Shown: positions 1-8,720, counted from the stretch's first letter. The stretch: 64,000 bases of DNA from Marinomonas transparens (GCF_016463975.1 NZ_JAEMNX010000012.1:1-64000); one strand, 5' to 3'. A program made the numbers and translations. Notes: a model not told the origin generated them from the sequence alone.

Positions 1-1
1 G

Positions 2-133
2 CTTGCGCCTGTTTCGCAAGCTCAACGCGTCGGCGCGAATCTAATGCCAATGGCATATACATTACATTATCCAATGGGCTCAGAAGCGACCTTTTATTCG
101 CCGCTGGTGCTTGCCATCACCGATGGTGTATAG
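2..133 (+). CDS. C-terminal end of an unidentified protein (truncated by window edge)
   Basis: An open frame enters from the left edge and runs 43 codons to a TAG stop at 131-133. The residues (ending in a stretch like YSPLVLAITDGV) look like ordinary protein rather than a chance frame. Too little is visible to assign a family. The next gene on the same strand starts 259 bases later after an AT-rich stretch, so this is probably the end of a transcription unit. I do not recognise it. Confidence 0.45.
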   Translation, partial: LAPVSQAQRVGANLMPMAYTLHYPMGSEATFYSPLVLAITDGV

Positions 134-392
134 CTAATATTTTTGTCGATCTGTAAGGAAGGGATTATATGGCTATTATAAAATTATTCAAAACTTGATT
201 GACCCGGCCTCTTAAAGAGGATTACAATGGGCCTCGTTTAAAAGAGTTGGCAATATTTATGTCCAGAGTTGCGAATAATACGTCAGTATGTTCGGTCCTG
301 TTAAGTCATAAGTAATACCGAGTTTTTTTAGCACTATATCGTAGATGATAACATTTGCGTATAAATTAACTTAACCTACAGGATAAACAGAC

Positions 393-602
393 ATGTCTGA
401 CGTAGTAACTGGTACAGTAAAGTTCTTCAACGAAACTAAAGGTTTCGGTTTTATCACTCAGGATTCAGGTCCTGATGTTTTTGTTCACTTCTCTGCAATC
501 AACACTTCTGGTTTCAAAACTTTGGCTGAAGGCCAAAAAGTTGAATTCCAAGTAGCTCAAGGCAAAAAAGGCCCTGAAGCTCAAAACGTTACTCCTTTAT
601 AA
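393..602 (+). CDS. CspA-family cold-shock protein
   Basis: A 69-residue single cold-shock domain, the usual full length. These small OB-fold proteins bind single-stranded RNA and DNA in the cytoplasm and act as RNA chaperones. RNP1 (KGFGFI, residues 16-21) and RNP2 (VFVHF, 29-33) are intact; residue 11-12 is FF where many family members, including the second copy at 5708, have WF. The ATG follows an AT-rich leader with a weak purine stretch. A strong hairpin terminator follows about 40 bases after the stop, so the gene is monocistronic. Whether it is cold-induced cannot be told from sequence. Confidence 0.95.
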   Translation: MSDVVTGTVKFFNETKGFGFITQDSGPDVFVHFSAINTSGFKTLAEGQKVEFQVAQGKKGPEAQNVTPL

Positions 603-641
603 GGTAACGTTGCTGAGGATTCTCTCAGCAGTGCGAATGCT

Positions 642-669
642 AAAAAGCGACTTTTAAGTCGCTTTTTTT
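642..669 (+). terminator. Rho-independent terminator of the first csp gene
   Basis: Inverted repeat AAAAAGCGAC / GTCGCTTTTT with a short TTTTAA loop, followed by a T run. A second small stem (GCTGAG/CTCAGC) lies just before it at about 612-630. Confidence 0.85.
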
Positions 670-766
670 GTTTTTGTAGGAAATGAATATGTTCTAAATT
701 GAAATGTTAATGTCTTATATCTGTATTAATGAATGAAAGGCATTGTTGGTATCTAGGGGGAAGGGT

Positions 767-1318
767 ATGGCAGCGAAGTCATTACAGGAACAGCTTTTAG
801 GGGTTGGTTTAGTTGATAAAAAGAAGGTGAAAAAGCTTAAAGCTGAAAAGTTACAGCATAAGCAAAAAGTAAAAAATGGTAAGGCTTCCTTAGACGATAA
901 TAGTGATCGTCAAGCTGAGTTGAAACGCCAAAAAGAAGAAAAGGTAGAAAAGGATCGTAGCCTCAATTTGGAGCGTCAAAAATTGGCTGAGCAGAAAGCG
1001 ATTCAGGGACAAATTAGACAAATGATAGAACAGAACCGTGTTCGTAAAGAGGATGGGGATATTGCTTATCATTTTACAGATGATAAAAAAGTAAAGAAGT
1101 TGTACGTCAGTCAAACTATGCACAACGAATTGACTTATGGCCGTTTGGCAATTGTTAAACTCGATGGTCTTTATGAGTTACTTCCAGAGCCTGTGGCTTT
1201 GAAAATTAACGAGCGTGATGATAACTATGTGCTGGTTTGTAACAGCAGGGTTGAGCGCGTAGAGGATGAAGAAGATCCATATGCAGAGTTTCAAATTCCT
1301 GATGATTTGATGTGGTAA
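767..1318 (+). CDS. DUF2058 family protein (YaiL-like)
   Basis: A 183-residue protein with a highly charged, Lys/Glu-rich N-terminal half (about residues 10-90, probably long helix or coiled coil) and a compact C-terminal half containing YHFTDDKKVKKLYV and ending in an acidic segment. This is the layout of the DUF2058/YaiL family, described in databases as nucleoprotein or polynucleotide-associated; the biochemical role is not established. I chose the ATG at 767 because GGGGGAAGGG lies directly upstream; a TTG at 743 would add eight residues. It stands alone between the csp terminator and the porin. Confidence 0.85.
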   Translation: MAAKSLQEQLLGVGLVDKKKVKKLKAEKLQHKQKVKNGKASLDDNSDRQAELKRQKEEKVEKDRSLNLERQKLAEQKAIQGQIRQMIEQNRVRKEDGDIAYHFTDDKKVKKLYVSQTMHNELTYGRLAIVKLDGLYELLPEPVALKINERDDNYVLVCNSRVERVEDEEDPYAEFQIPDDLMW

Positions 1319-1769
1319 GCACTGTTTTATTACCTTCTACTTTTTCATTTTGATCAGGGTGGCGCTAGTCTTACCCTGATTTGTCCATTTTTCTGTATAT
1401 CCTGCTTAAATTTCATTTGTTTTTTGCTTTAAGTGGCGCGGCTTTCTCTCATATTTACACATAATTTTCGAATCTATAGTCGTTAAGTTGATAAAAATTG
1501 TTAGGAGTGTGCAAGTATAGCTTATTATGTGAAGTTTTATATTATTGATTAATAAAGATTTTTATCTTTTTTTTAGATATTCATTAATGATTCCATTTCC
1601 TTTTTCTTTGTTATTTTTCATTAAAAAAGACCTTAAATCGAATTTAGTATGCAAGTAGTTTGCGTGATGTTGCCTATTTTTGAGATTTGTTTAGATTATT
1701 GATCTGTTGCTTGCATGTATCAAGCGCTCACAAAAAGAACGCGTACTAACATCTATAAGGGAAACGAGA
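1319..1769 (+). promoter_or_regulatory. Intergenic region with a terminator and the porin leader
   Basis: Gene-free 451 bases. At about 1353-1386 an 8-bp stem (ATCAGGGT/ACCCTGAT) followed by T-rich sequence is a plausible terminator for the upstream gene. The rest is strongly AT-rich, as expected for a highly expressed porin promoter, but I cannot fix one -10/-35 pair with confidence. The last part carries AAGGGA about eight bases before the porin ATG. Confidence 0.5.
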
Positions 1770-2705
1770 ATGAAAAAATCAATTATCGCTATTGCTGTTT
1801 CTAGTGCTGCATTTGCTGCTATTTCTGCTCATGCTGCTGAAGAGTCTACAGTAGATATCTACGGTAACATCCAATATGCATATACAAACGCTGATGCTGG
1901 TAGTGACTTTGTTGATAACGGGTCAACTATTGGCTTGAAAGGTGAAACTAAAATCAATGATGATTTAACGGCTTTTTTCAAGTACGAACTTGAAGCAGAT
2001 GCTGACGAAAAAGATGGTGACGTTAGTGTTGGTCTTGATCAGGCCTTTGTTGGTTTGAAAGGTAATTTTGGTAAGGCTCAAGTTGGTTCGTTTGATACAA
2101 TTTACAACAACGCTATCCAAGATTCTGTGGATCAGTTTGAAAATCTTGGTTTTAAGAGTGGCGACAAGAGCTCTGAAGGTGACACTGTCGCTTATTTCTC
2201 TCCTTCTATGAATGGTTTTGAAGTGCAGCTTGCTGCTCAAGTGAAAGGTGATACAGATGCAGTTGATTCAGATGGCAATAAGGTTAATGAATTTGATGGT
2301 ACAGCTGTCATGGCGGTCGCTAAATACTCTAACGATCTAGTTTCTGTCGCGTTGGGCTATGATAACCGTGAGAATACCTCAGCCGATCCTAAGGCGACAA
2401 CAGGTTTGTCTGTTACTGTAATGCCCGTTGCCAATTTGTCTGTCACTGGTAAGTATGAGACAACTGATGATACCTATGATATTACTGGCTTAGCTGCACG
2501 TTATGCTTACGGTGCCGGTGATGTTTATGCTTCAGCGCAGTCTATTTCCCCAGAGGTAGGTGATGACTACAGCGAGTACGGTATGGGCGTAACATACAGC
2601 CTAGCATCAAATGTTTATGTGTATGGTGAAGTTGGTAGTTTTGAAGATGCTTCAGGTGGCGACGCTGATACTCAAACAGCGGTAGGTGTTTATTACGGTT
2701 TCTAA
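1770..2705 (+). CDS. Gram-negative general porin
   Basis: A 311-residue outer-membrane beta-barrel. The ATG at 1770, preceded by AAGGGAAACG, gives a clean Sec signal peptide (MKKSIIAIAVSS..., cleavage after AHA at about residue 23). The mature protein starts with VDIYGNIQYAYT, typical of trimeric porins, has alternating hydrophobic strands with Asp/Gly-rich turns, and ends in GVYYGF with the C-terminal Phe needed for BAM recognition. It probably lets small hydrophilic solutes diffuse across the outer membrane. The TTG-initiated 21-residue extension in the same frame is rejected because it would bury the signal peptide. BamD, part of the machinery that inserts it, is encoded about 4 kb away. 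Confidence 0.93.
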   Translation: MKKSIIAIAVSSAAFAAISAHAAEESTVDIYGNIQYAYTNADAGSDFVDNGSTIGLKGETKINDDLTAFFKYELEADADEKDGDVSVGLDQAFVGLKGNFGKAQVGSFDTIYNNAIQDSVDQFENLGFKSGDKSSEGDTVAYFSPSMNGFEVQLAAQVKGDTDAVDSDGNKVNEFDGTAVMAVAKYSNDLVSVALGYDNRENTSADPKATTGLSVTVMPVANLSVTGKYETTDDTYDITGLAARYAYGAGDVYASAQSISPEVGDDYSEYGMGVTYSLASNVYVYGEVGSFEDASGGDADTQTAVGVYYGF

Positions 2706-2758
2706 AATCATCCAAAGATGATTTTATTTACTCTAAGGCTCCTTATTTAGGAGCCTTA
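2704..2758 (+). terminator. Porin terminator (tandem hairpins)
   Basis: Two stems follow the stop: AAATCATC/GATGATTT followed by TATTTA (about 2704-2730), then TAAGGCTCC/GGAGCCTTA (2733-2758). The first with its T-rich tail is the more terminator-like. Confidence 0.6.
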
Positions 2759-2858
2759 TGTTAAATACGATCATTCAAGGTTCCATATTTCTTCTCTTGT
2801 AGGCAGATTGTTGGAACATTTTGGCATCAGGTGCTAGCATCTGGTGCTTTTTTTTGCC

Positions 2859-3269
2859 TTATAAAAAAGGACTTGGTTTTTTAGCTGGGTTTTCTGTGAA
2901 CCCTGTTGCAGCTTGATATTCTTTTATCACTTGAACGAAGGTATCTGTGGCTATTTTTTTACCATATTGTTGATAAAAGCGTGAGCGAATATCTGAGGGG
3001 GGTTGTTTTGTCTGTTTGAGCTTGGCTAGTAATTGTTCTCGAAAGTTGTATTGCAGGCAGTCCGTTAGTTCGTTATCAAAGTCTTTGTTATCAGGCCATT
3101 CGCTAGCTGTTGTATTGATAAGCGTTAAGGTTATGAGATCCTTTAGCTCTTGTTCTGTTGGTAGGCATATTTCATAGATAGACTTTTGATGGCTCTTTTC
3201 TATGTTAAATAGTTCTTTGAAAAAGTGGATGTGCTCACTTTGGGATACTTCATCTGCAGATGCTGACAT
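2859..3269 (-). CDS. Hypothetical protein, 136 residues
   Basis: A soluble, mostly helical-looking 136-residue protein with no signal peptide or membrane segment. I do not recognise the family. Its reality is supported by an AGAGG ribosome binding site nine bases before the ATG, ordinary amino-acid composition and the absence of a competing frame. It is convergent with the porin. The middle segment (FREQLLAKLKQ...RSRFYQQYG) is basic and amphipathic. No catalytic motif can be seen. Confidence 0.65.
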   Translation of the reverse strand: MSASADEVSQSEHIHFFKELFNIEKSHQKSIYEICLPTEQELKDLITLTLINTTASEWPDNKDFDNELTDCLQYNFREQLLAKLKQTKQPPSDIRSRFYQQYGKKIATDTFVQVIKEYQAATGFTENPAKKPSPFL

Positions 3270-3530
3270 GATATACCTCTGTTACATAAGGTTGTAATTA
3301 TTGTGGAAAGCAATCCTTATGCCATCTAGTGATTGTTTGAATTACACGCTCTTATCTTATTAACGGTAAAGGAGAACTTTTCTTTAGCTACGCTTTGTTT
3401 ATATTATTGCTAATTTAAGGAATCGATTTTTAGTAGGGATGTGGGGCAATGCTCTGCCGGGGAGGAAAAGCTTGATTGTTATTTGAGCAAACCGTTAGAC
3501 TGAGTTTTTGCATTGAATTGGCGGTCAGGT

Positions 3531-4169
3531 ATGTTCAATATGGATTTTGCTCTATCTGTATTAATGGATACCAATAAAATGGATTGGATAGCCAGCCCGA
3601 TGGCGGGAGTGTATAGAAAACCTTTGGCTAGGGAAGATGCAGAGAGAGGTCATGCAACTAGCTTAGTTCGCTATGAGGCTGGTTCTGTATTTCGTCCTCA
3701 CCCACACCCATTAGGGGAAGAAATTCTAGTATTAGAGGGTGTTTTTTCAGATGAAAAGGGAGACTTTTGTGCAGGGAGTTATTTTAGGAATCCGCCCGGT
3801 ACTAGTCATGCTCCCTATAGTAAAAATGGCTGTCTTTTATTAGTGAAACTTCATCAGTTTCAAGCAACAGACTTGAATCAGGTGTGTATTCATTCTTCCG
3901 ATATTTGGTTTTCACAATCTTCTGCTGTTTGTCCATTATATGAGTATGGCGAAGAGCGAGTTTGGCTGATTCGTATAGAGAAAGGTAAAGACATATTAGC
4001 TTCATTGCAATTATCAGAAGCGGTTGAGTTATTTGTTATATCGGGAGGCGCAGTATATCAAGATAGGTCCATATTAGCCGGTACATGGTTGCGAGTTGGT
4101 GATTTCGACCTGAATGATTTACATATTCAGTCTGCCTGTTTTTTATGGCTGAAATCAGGGCATTTTTAA
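3531..4169 (+). CDS. ChrR-like cupin domain protein
   Basis: A protein of about 212 residues whose N-terminal two thirds match the ChrR-type cupin family: MAGVYRKPL, ATSLVRYEAGSVF, HPHPLGEEILVLEG and GSYFRNPPGTSHAP in the usual order. The HPH...E residues are the expected metal ligands of the cupin barrel. Such proteins are sensors or small metalloenzymes; the substrate is unknown. There is no N-terminal zinc-finger domain, so it is not a ChrR anti-sigma factor. I chose ATG 3531; ATG 3540 or an upstream TTG at 3513 are possible. It precedes an FAH-family hydrolase by 28 bases and is probably co-transcribed with it. Confidence 0.8.
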   Translation: MFNMDFALSVLMDTNKMDWIASPMAGVYRKPLAREDAERGHATSLVRYEAGSVFRPHPHPLGEEILVLEGVFSDEKGDFCAGSYFRNPPGTSHAPYSKNGCLLLVKLHQFQATDLNQVCIHSSDIWFSQSSAVCPLYEYGEERVWLIRIEKGKDILASLQLSEAVELFVISGGAVYQDRSILAGTWLRVGDFDLNDLHIQSACFLWLKSGHF

Positions 4170-4197
4170 TACTATTAAAATAATTTATGAGGTAGGT

Positions 4198-4905
4198 GTG
4201 AGTTATATCGTTGCTGAACAAGAGCGGGTTTGTTTGCCTATAGTTGGAAGTGAACAGTCTTTCCCTGTAGGTAGGGTTTATTGTGTGGGTCGTAATTATG
4301 CTGAGCACTCAATAGAAATGGGAGATGACCCAGAAAGAGATCCTCCGTTCTTTTTTGCGAAAGATTCGAGCTGTGTTGTACCAGTGCCTCTTTCTGCAAC
4401 AACAAGCATTTCCTATCCTATGGCAACAGAGCAGTTTGAATATGAGGTTGAGCTGGTTGTCGCGATAGGGAAGGGAGGTATTAACCTTACGATGGCGCAG
4501 GCGAAAGAAGCTGTTTTAGGTTATGCCATTGGTTTGGATATGACTCGAAGAGATCTTCAAGGACAAGCTAAAAAAAAGGGGCGTCCTTGGGAAGTGGGAA
4601 AATCTTTTTCTGAATCAGCCCCTATAAGTTCTATTTTTCTTAATGAGGCCACTGTATCTGAGAGATTGTTACAGGCTGAAATCGGCTTAAAAGTGAATGG
4701 TGAGCTTAAACAAATGAGCTGTATTTCAAAGTTAACATGGTCTATTGAAGAAGTTATTTGTAAGCTGTCTGAGGTTTTTGAGTTGCGACCTGGAGATTTG
4801 GTTATGACAGGTACGCCTGAAAATGTTGGTGCTGTTGTAGTAGGTGATGAGATGCTGGCTTGGGTTGAACATCTTGGTGAGATAAGGGTTCGTGTTATTG
4901 ATTAA
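4198..4905 (+). CDS. Fumarylacetoacetate hydrolase family protein
   Basis: A 235-residue FAH-fold hydrolase similar in layout to YcgM and fumarylpyruvate/acylpyruvate hydrolases. Visible family hallmarks are GRVYCVGRNYAEH near the N-terminus, FFFAKDSSCVVP, the metal-binding EYEVELVVAIGK, GYAIGLDMTRRDLQ and MTGTPENVG near the end. Members cleave C-C bonds in beta-diketo acids or act on oxaloacetate-like substrates with Mg2+; the exact substrate cannot be read here. The start is GTG at 4198, with GAGGTAG just upstream. The 3' end overlaps the convergent DTW gene by 11 bases. Its partner is the cupin gene upstream. Confidence 0.85.
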   Translation: MSYIVAEQERVCLPIVGSEQSFPVGRVYCVGRNYAEHSIEMGDDPERDPPFFFAKDSSCVVPVPLSATTSISYPMATEQFEYEVELVVAIGKGGINLTMAQAKEAVLGYAIGLDMTRRDLQGQAKKKGRPWEVGKSFSESAPISSIFLNEATVSERLLQAEIGLKVNGELKQMSCISKLTWSIEEVICKLSEVFELRPGDLVMTGTPENVGAVVVGDEMLAWVEHLGEIRVRVID

Positions 4906-5353
4906 ACTCAGAAAAAGATTCTATTAATGCATCTGTTTTTGAGTGCTGATGAAGCTTAAGGAAGTGGATAGCGACTTCAGCAGTGCAAAGACCAATCTTT
5001 TTTTGATTGCGTCTTTTACTGTAGATGGACTGCTCGCCTTGAATTTCATAATAGGGGAAGCGTTTCAAATAAGGCGAGTGGTTGTGTATTTTCCTTGCCT
5101 GTTGCCAAGTGCCATCGATAAGAATGATATTTTCAATCTTATTAACGGATTCTCTCGTTAAAGAGCTTTGAGCATTTTCACACAAATATACAAGTAAGGT
5201 GTTGTTTGTTGGAAGAGCTAGAATGTCTTTGCTAGGAGATACTCTGGACCATTCTATAATGGTACATTCTTCCTTTAGTGCTTGCTTAACGAGCTGACCA
5301 GTACCATTTATTTTCTTTAATTCTTCACTATGGGTGAGTAACCAAATTTTCAT
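4895..5353 (-). CDS. DTW-domain protein, probable tRNA-uridine aminocarboxypropyltransferase
   Basis: A 152-residue protein carrying the DTW family core: LIDGTWQQARKI (about residues 79-90), SIYSKRRN and LCTAEVA. Family members TapT/DTWD transfer the aminocarboxypropyl group of S-adenosylmethionine to uridine in tRNA (acp3U). It is shorter than E. coli TapT (about 230 residues) and lacks its N-terminal Cys-rich segment, so it belongs to a short subgroup starting with IWLLTHSEE. The start at 5353 gives an intact N-terminus. It overlaps the convergent FAH gene by 11 bases at the 3' end. Family assignment is good; the tRNA target is inferred. Confidence 0.8.
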   Translation of the reverse strand: MKIWLLTHSEELKKINGTGQLVKQALKEECTIIEWSRVSPSKDILALPTNNTLLVYLCENAQSSLTRESVNKIENIILIDGTWQQARKIHNHSPYLKRFPYYEIQGEQSIYSKRRNQKKIGLCTAEVAIHFLKLHQHSKTDALIESFSEFNQ

Positions 5354-5707
5354 ATAGAGCTCTGCCTTAAGGTAAATTATCTTATATGTCGCTTTTTGTT
5401 ATTTTCACATAGGCAAACGTTTTAAAAAACTACCGCTGATGGTTATATTTTTATTGTAACTTTATGCGGAAGTGTTTTTATATAGAAAGAGGTAGAAATA
5501 TATAATTTCCGCCGTTACGTTTTTTTACAAAGTTATTTTTTATCGACTTTCCATTTTATTTTTAACATCATATGATCGTAGAGTGAGCATATTTTATAGT
5601 GTTTAATTTTATATGCTTAACATTAAGGATGGAGTTAAAATTTTATTGTTTTAACTCGATAAGTCGTTTGTTCATACAGAGCAATAGAGAATAAAGATGG
5701 GGTTATT
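5354..5707 (+). promoter_or_regulatory. Long AT-rich leader of the second csp gene
   Basis: Gene-free 354 bases, very AT-rich, between the divergent DTW gene and csp. A 9-bp hairpin GAGTTAAAA / TTTTAACTC at 5632-5657 lies about 50 bases before the csp ATG, in what is likely the 5' untranslated region. Long structured leaders are typical of cold-shock genes; I see no clear -10/-35. Confidence 0.5.
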
Positions 5708-5920
5708 ATGTCAGGTCAGTTAGTTTCTGGTGTCGTTAAATGGTTCAATGATGAAAAAGGATTTGGTTTTATCGAGCGTGAAGGTGGAGCAGATGTCTTT
5801 GTTCATTTTCGAGCGATAAATGGAACAGGTCGTCTTTCGTTACAAGAAGGTCAAAAAGTAACGTTTGAAGTTACTCAAGGGCAGAAAGGTCCTCAAGCTG
5901 AGAATGTTACCGTCGTATAA
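5708..5920 (+). CDS. CspA-family cold-shock protein (second copy)
   Basis: A 70-residue cold-shock domain with RNP1 KGFGFI (17-22) and RNP2 VFVHF (30-34), plus the canonical VKWF aromatic at residue 12 that the copy at 393 lacks. It binds single-stranded nucleic acid as an RNA chaperone. Similarity to the first copy is clear throughout (EGQKV.F.V.QG.KGP.A.NVT near the C-terminus), so the two are paralogues, not a recent duplication. It has its own long leader and its own terminator and is monocistronic. Confidence 0.95.
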   Translation: MSGQLVSGVVKWFNDEKGFGFIEREGGADVFVHFRAINGTGRLSLQEGQKVTFEVTQGQKGPQAENVTVV

Positions 5921-5941
5921 TTTCTTTATTGGTAACATAAA

Positions 5942-5969
5942 AAACCATGTAAACAGGCATGGTTTTTTT
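5942..5969 (+). terminator. Terminator of the second csp gene
   Basis: Stem AAACCATG / CATGGTTT with an 8-base loop followed directly by a run of T. Confidence 0.85.
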
Positions 5970-6019
5970 ACATCTGAAGGTTGTGGTTCTGGATTAATTA
6001 AAATTTTTGAGGCATTCCA

Positions 6020-6682
6020 TTGTTCCCCGTTTTGTACTCGTTTAGGCGTTGTCCATATGCCATAAGGGCAAGGTATGTTTTAGCTTTATTAGGTATTAAG
6101 GTTTGTCTAAGGGAAGTTATTTTAAAGTCAAAGCCTCAAGCTTTATTAAATCTAGGCGGCCGTTCTAGTGTTCCTCAACTAATTGACCTTGATAATGCTA
6201 GATATCCAGAGAGTTTGGATATTATTCATTGGGCATTGAGTATCGCTAAGGATAGGCATCAGGTTATGAGTCTTTGGCCTGACTCTTTGGTTCAAAGAAA
6301 TAAAATGCTGGCTTGGATAAATTATAACGACATTTTTTTCAAATATTGGCTAGATCGCTATAAGTATGCGGATCGATTTCCTGAATTTGACGTTAATTAT
6401 TATAGGCAGAAAGCTGAGGTTTTTTTACAACGCCTAGATAAGCGATTAAGTCGTCGAGTGTTTATTTTTGGCGATCAGATGAGTTTGGCTGATATTGCGA
6501 TATTTCCTTTTATTCGGCAGTTTTCAGCAGTGTGTCCAATATGGTTTGATTCGGCTGATTATCCATATTTAAAGCGTTGGTTGAAAGTTTTTTTAGATTC
6601 TGAGGTGTTTAATGTTGTGATGGTTAAGTATCCCGCTTGGGATGAAGGGAAAGAAGAGATTGTCGTTCCTTGGAGTCTATGA
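6020..6682 (+). CDS. Glutathione S-transferase-like protein
   Basis: A 220-residue two-domain thioredoxin-fold protein. The N-terminus reads LYSFRRCPYAIRAR, the CPYA motif of GST/glutaredoxin-2-like proteins (Cys at about residue 10). GGRSSVPQLI contains the cis-Pro turn of the thiol-binding site, and PESLDIIHW follows where SES is usual. The helical C-terminal domain contains FGDQMSLADIAIFPFIRQF, the conserved N-capping box region. It probably conjugates or reduces glutathione-linked substrates; substrate unknown. The start is TTG at 6020, chosen because GAGG lies eight bases upstream and no ATG fits the domain start. Convergent with bamD. Confidence 0.82.
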   Translation: MFPVLYSFRRCPYAIRARYVLALLGIKVCLREVILKSKPQALLNLGGRSSVPQLIDLDNARYPESLDIIHWALSIAKDRHQVMSLWPDSLVQRNKMLAWINYNDIFFKYWLDRYKYADRFPEFDVNYYRQKAEVFLQRLDKRLSRRVFIFGDQMSLADIAIFPFIRQFSAVCPIWFDSADYPYLKRWLKVFLDSEVFNVVMVKYPAWDEGKEEIVVPWSL

Positions 6683-6691
6683 GTATTGTTC

Positions 6692-6725
6692 AAAAAGGAG
6701 AGCTTGCTGCAAGCTCTCCTTTTTT
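6692..6725. terminator. Bidirectional terminator between the GST-like gene and bamD
   Basis: A 15-bp perfect stem (AAAAAGGAGAGCTTG / CAAGCTCTCCTTTTT) with a 3-base loop, A run on one side and T run on the other, between convergent genes. Confidence 0.9.
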
Positions 6726-6727
6726 AA

Positions 6728-7570
6728 TTAGTCGAATAGTCCAAATGTGATCCAGTATAGAAAGCTTGGATCAGCATCATTTGGGAGTTCTAGCGGTGTA
6801 AAGTTTCCGCTTTCATCAAGGTACTCTGATTCTGGGAAGGTTTGTTTTAAGATGATGAGGTTGGTTTGAGCCAAGTCGGTTTGGTTTAGGTCATTATAAG
6901 ACTGTATTGTGATAGCTAAGGCTTCTTCAACGGCCTGTGTGCTTGGGTAATGTTGAATAACTTCCTGTCCGCGCCGTAATGCTGAAAGGGGTGCTTTTCT
7001 TTTCAGATAATAATGAGCGACTTGCAGCTCGTGTCGAGCCACAATTTCTCGCAAAAACAGCATGCGTGCTTTGGCATCTGGTGCGTAAACGCTATCTGGA
7101 AAGCGAGAGGTCAGATCCGCTAGCTCATTAAAGGCTTTAGAAAGCTCTGTTGAGTCTCTCTCGCTCGGATCAAGATCTAGATAACGAGAAAGGTAGCTTT
7201 CGGCGCCTTTATAGGTGGCGAGTGCACGCATATAATAAGCGTAATCCACTGTCTCATTTTCAGGATGGTTTTTGATAAAGCGTTCTGCCGTAGAGTGGGA
7301 GGCAATGTAATCTCCGGCTTCTAGTTGAGCGTAAATCAAGTCTAATTCGGTTCGTATACTAAACTCACCAAATGGATAGCGTGAATCTAGGTCTTTTAGG
7401 TGCTTTATTGCTGTTGAAGGGAGACCGTCTTCTAGGGCTTGCTGTGCTTTATCATAATAAACACGCTCTGGTAGGTCGGGTTCTTGGACTTGTTTGCTTG
7501 AACAGGCAACAACAAAAAAAGAAAAACTAACGATTGCAGAGAATCGGAGCAACGAGTAATGAAATCCCAT
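6728..7570 (-). CDS. bamD: Outer membrane assembly lipoprotein BamD
   Basis: A 280-residue lipoprotein with lipobox VVAC (Cys 23) followed by helical TPR-type repeats; DGLPSTAIKHLKDLDSRYPFG and YASHSTAERFIKNHPE-like segments are the usual first repeats of the family. BamD is an essential member of the BAM complex that folds and inserts outer-membrane barrels such as the porin at 1770. Length is slightly above the usual 240-250. It is divergent from rluD, the standard gammaproteobacterial arrangement, and ends at a shared bidirectional terminator. Confidence 0.93.
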   Translation of the reverse strand: MGFHYSLLRFSAIVSFSFFVVACSSKQVQEPDLPERVYYDKAQQALEDGLPSTAIKHLKDLDSRYPFGEFSIRTELDLIYAQLEAGDYIASHSTAERFIKNHPENETVDYAYYMRALATYKGAESYLSRYLDLDPSERDSTELSKAFNELADLTSRFPDSVYAPDAKARMLFLREIVARHELQVAHYYLKRKAPLSALRRGQEVIQHYPSTQAVEEALAITIQSYNDLNQTDLAQTNLIILKQTFPESEYLDESGNFTPLELPNDADPSFLYWITFGLFD

Positions 7571-7731
7571 GTATAATCAAAACCTTGATATGGTAGTAGA
7601 TTAGCCTCAATCGGCATTTTGTAGCGTTATTTTACGAAAAATGATGAAGTGCAAGGCGCTACACGTTTTTTTCACTTTCAGGTCCAATGATAAAACCAAA
7701 GGACTGAAAACAACAAATTAAAGTACATTGT

Positions 7732-8715
7732 ATGGCAGAGCGCATAGTAAAAGAAGCCCAAGTTCCATTCGATTTGGGTGGTAATCGATTTGATCAGGTC
7801 GCTACAGAATTATTTAATGATTATTCTCGCTCACGGATCACTTCTTGGATTAAAGAAGGTTCCATAAGAGTAGATGGTAAGGTCACCAAACCGAAAGAAA
7901 AATTGTTTGGTGGGGAAATGGTTACATTAGATATTTTGCTTGAGGATCAGCAAATACATGAGGCGCAGGAAATGCCTCTAGATATCGTTTACGAAGATGA
8001 CGATATTATTATTGTAAATAAGCCAACCGGGCTAGTTGTGCACCCTGCTGTAGGTAACCGAGACGGGACTTTAATGAATGCCATTTTGCATCATGCCCCC
8101 GAAACCGCCTTGGTTCCTAGAGCTGGTATTGTGCATCGCTTAGATAAAGAAACCACGGGGCTAATGGTGGTAGCGAAAACGCTAGCGGCGCAAACCGATT
8201 TGGTGGCGCAATTGCAAGAACGCAGTATGGGACGAGAGTATGAAGCTATCGCCATTGGTGAAATGACAGGGGGAGGGGTTGTTGATGAACCAATTGGTCG
8301 CCATCCTCATAATCGTCAAAAAATGGCAGTTGAACCCGTTCATGGTAAAGATGCCGTCACGCACTATCGTATGGTTGAACGCTTTAATAATCATACCCAT
8401 ATTCGTTTAAAGCTCGAAACAGGGCGTACTCATCAGATTCGTGTGCATATGGCGTTTATTCAATACCCTTTGGTTGGAGACCCACAATACGGAGGGCGTT
8501 TGAAAATGCCTAAGGCCTGTTCTGCTGATTTACAGGACAAGTTACGTAATTTTCGTCGTCAAGCATTGCACGCCAAGAAACTAGAGCTTGCTCATCCTAT
8601 TACCGGGGAATGGATGGAGTGGGAAATCGATCTTCCGGAAGATATGCAACAGCTACTAGCGGCGCTAAAGAAAGATATGGTGGAATCTAGTAACGACACC
8701 CCAGAATACTTTTAA
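7732..8715 (+). CDS. rluD: 23S rRNA pseudouridine synthase RluD
   Basis: A 327-residue RluA-family enzyme that converts U1911, U1915 and U1917 in helix 69 of 23S rRNA to pseudouridine. The N-terminal S4 domain (SRSRITSWIKEGSIRVDG, about residues 32-50) is followed by the catalytic domain with HRLDKETTGLMV (catalytic Asp about residue 137) and the KLETGRTHQIRVH motif. The length matches the family. It is divergent from bamD and followed by pgeF, as in E. coli (bamD, rluD, yfiH, clpB), but a strong hairpin lies between rluD and pgeF. Confidence 0.95.
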   Translation: MAERIVKEAQVPFDLGGNRFDQVATELFNDYSRSRITSWIKEGSIRVDGKVTKPKEKLFGGEMVTLDILLEDQQIHEAQEMPLDIVYEDDDIIIVNKPTGLVVHPAVGNRDGTLMNAILHHAPETALVPRAGIVHRLDKETTGLMVVAKTLAAQTDLVAQLQERSMGREYEAIAIGEMTGGGVVDEPIGRHPHNRQKMAVEPVHGKDAVTHYRMVERFNNHTHIRLKLETGRTHQIRVHMAFIQYPLVGDPQYGGRLKMPKACSADLQDKLRNFRRQALHAKKLELAHPITGEWMEWEIDLPEDMQQLLAALKKDMVESSNDTPEYF

Positions 8716-8720
8716 CAATT

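Noticed and set aside
2820..2856. Hairpin-like CATCAGGTGC..CATCTGGTGC before a T run
   Set aside because: The two arms are a direct repeat, not an inverted one, so no stem forms; not called a terminator.
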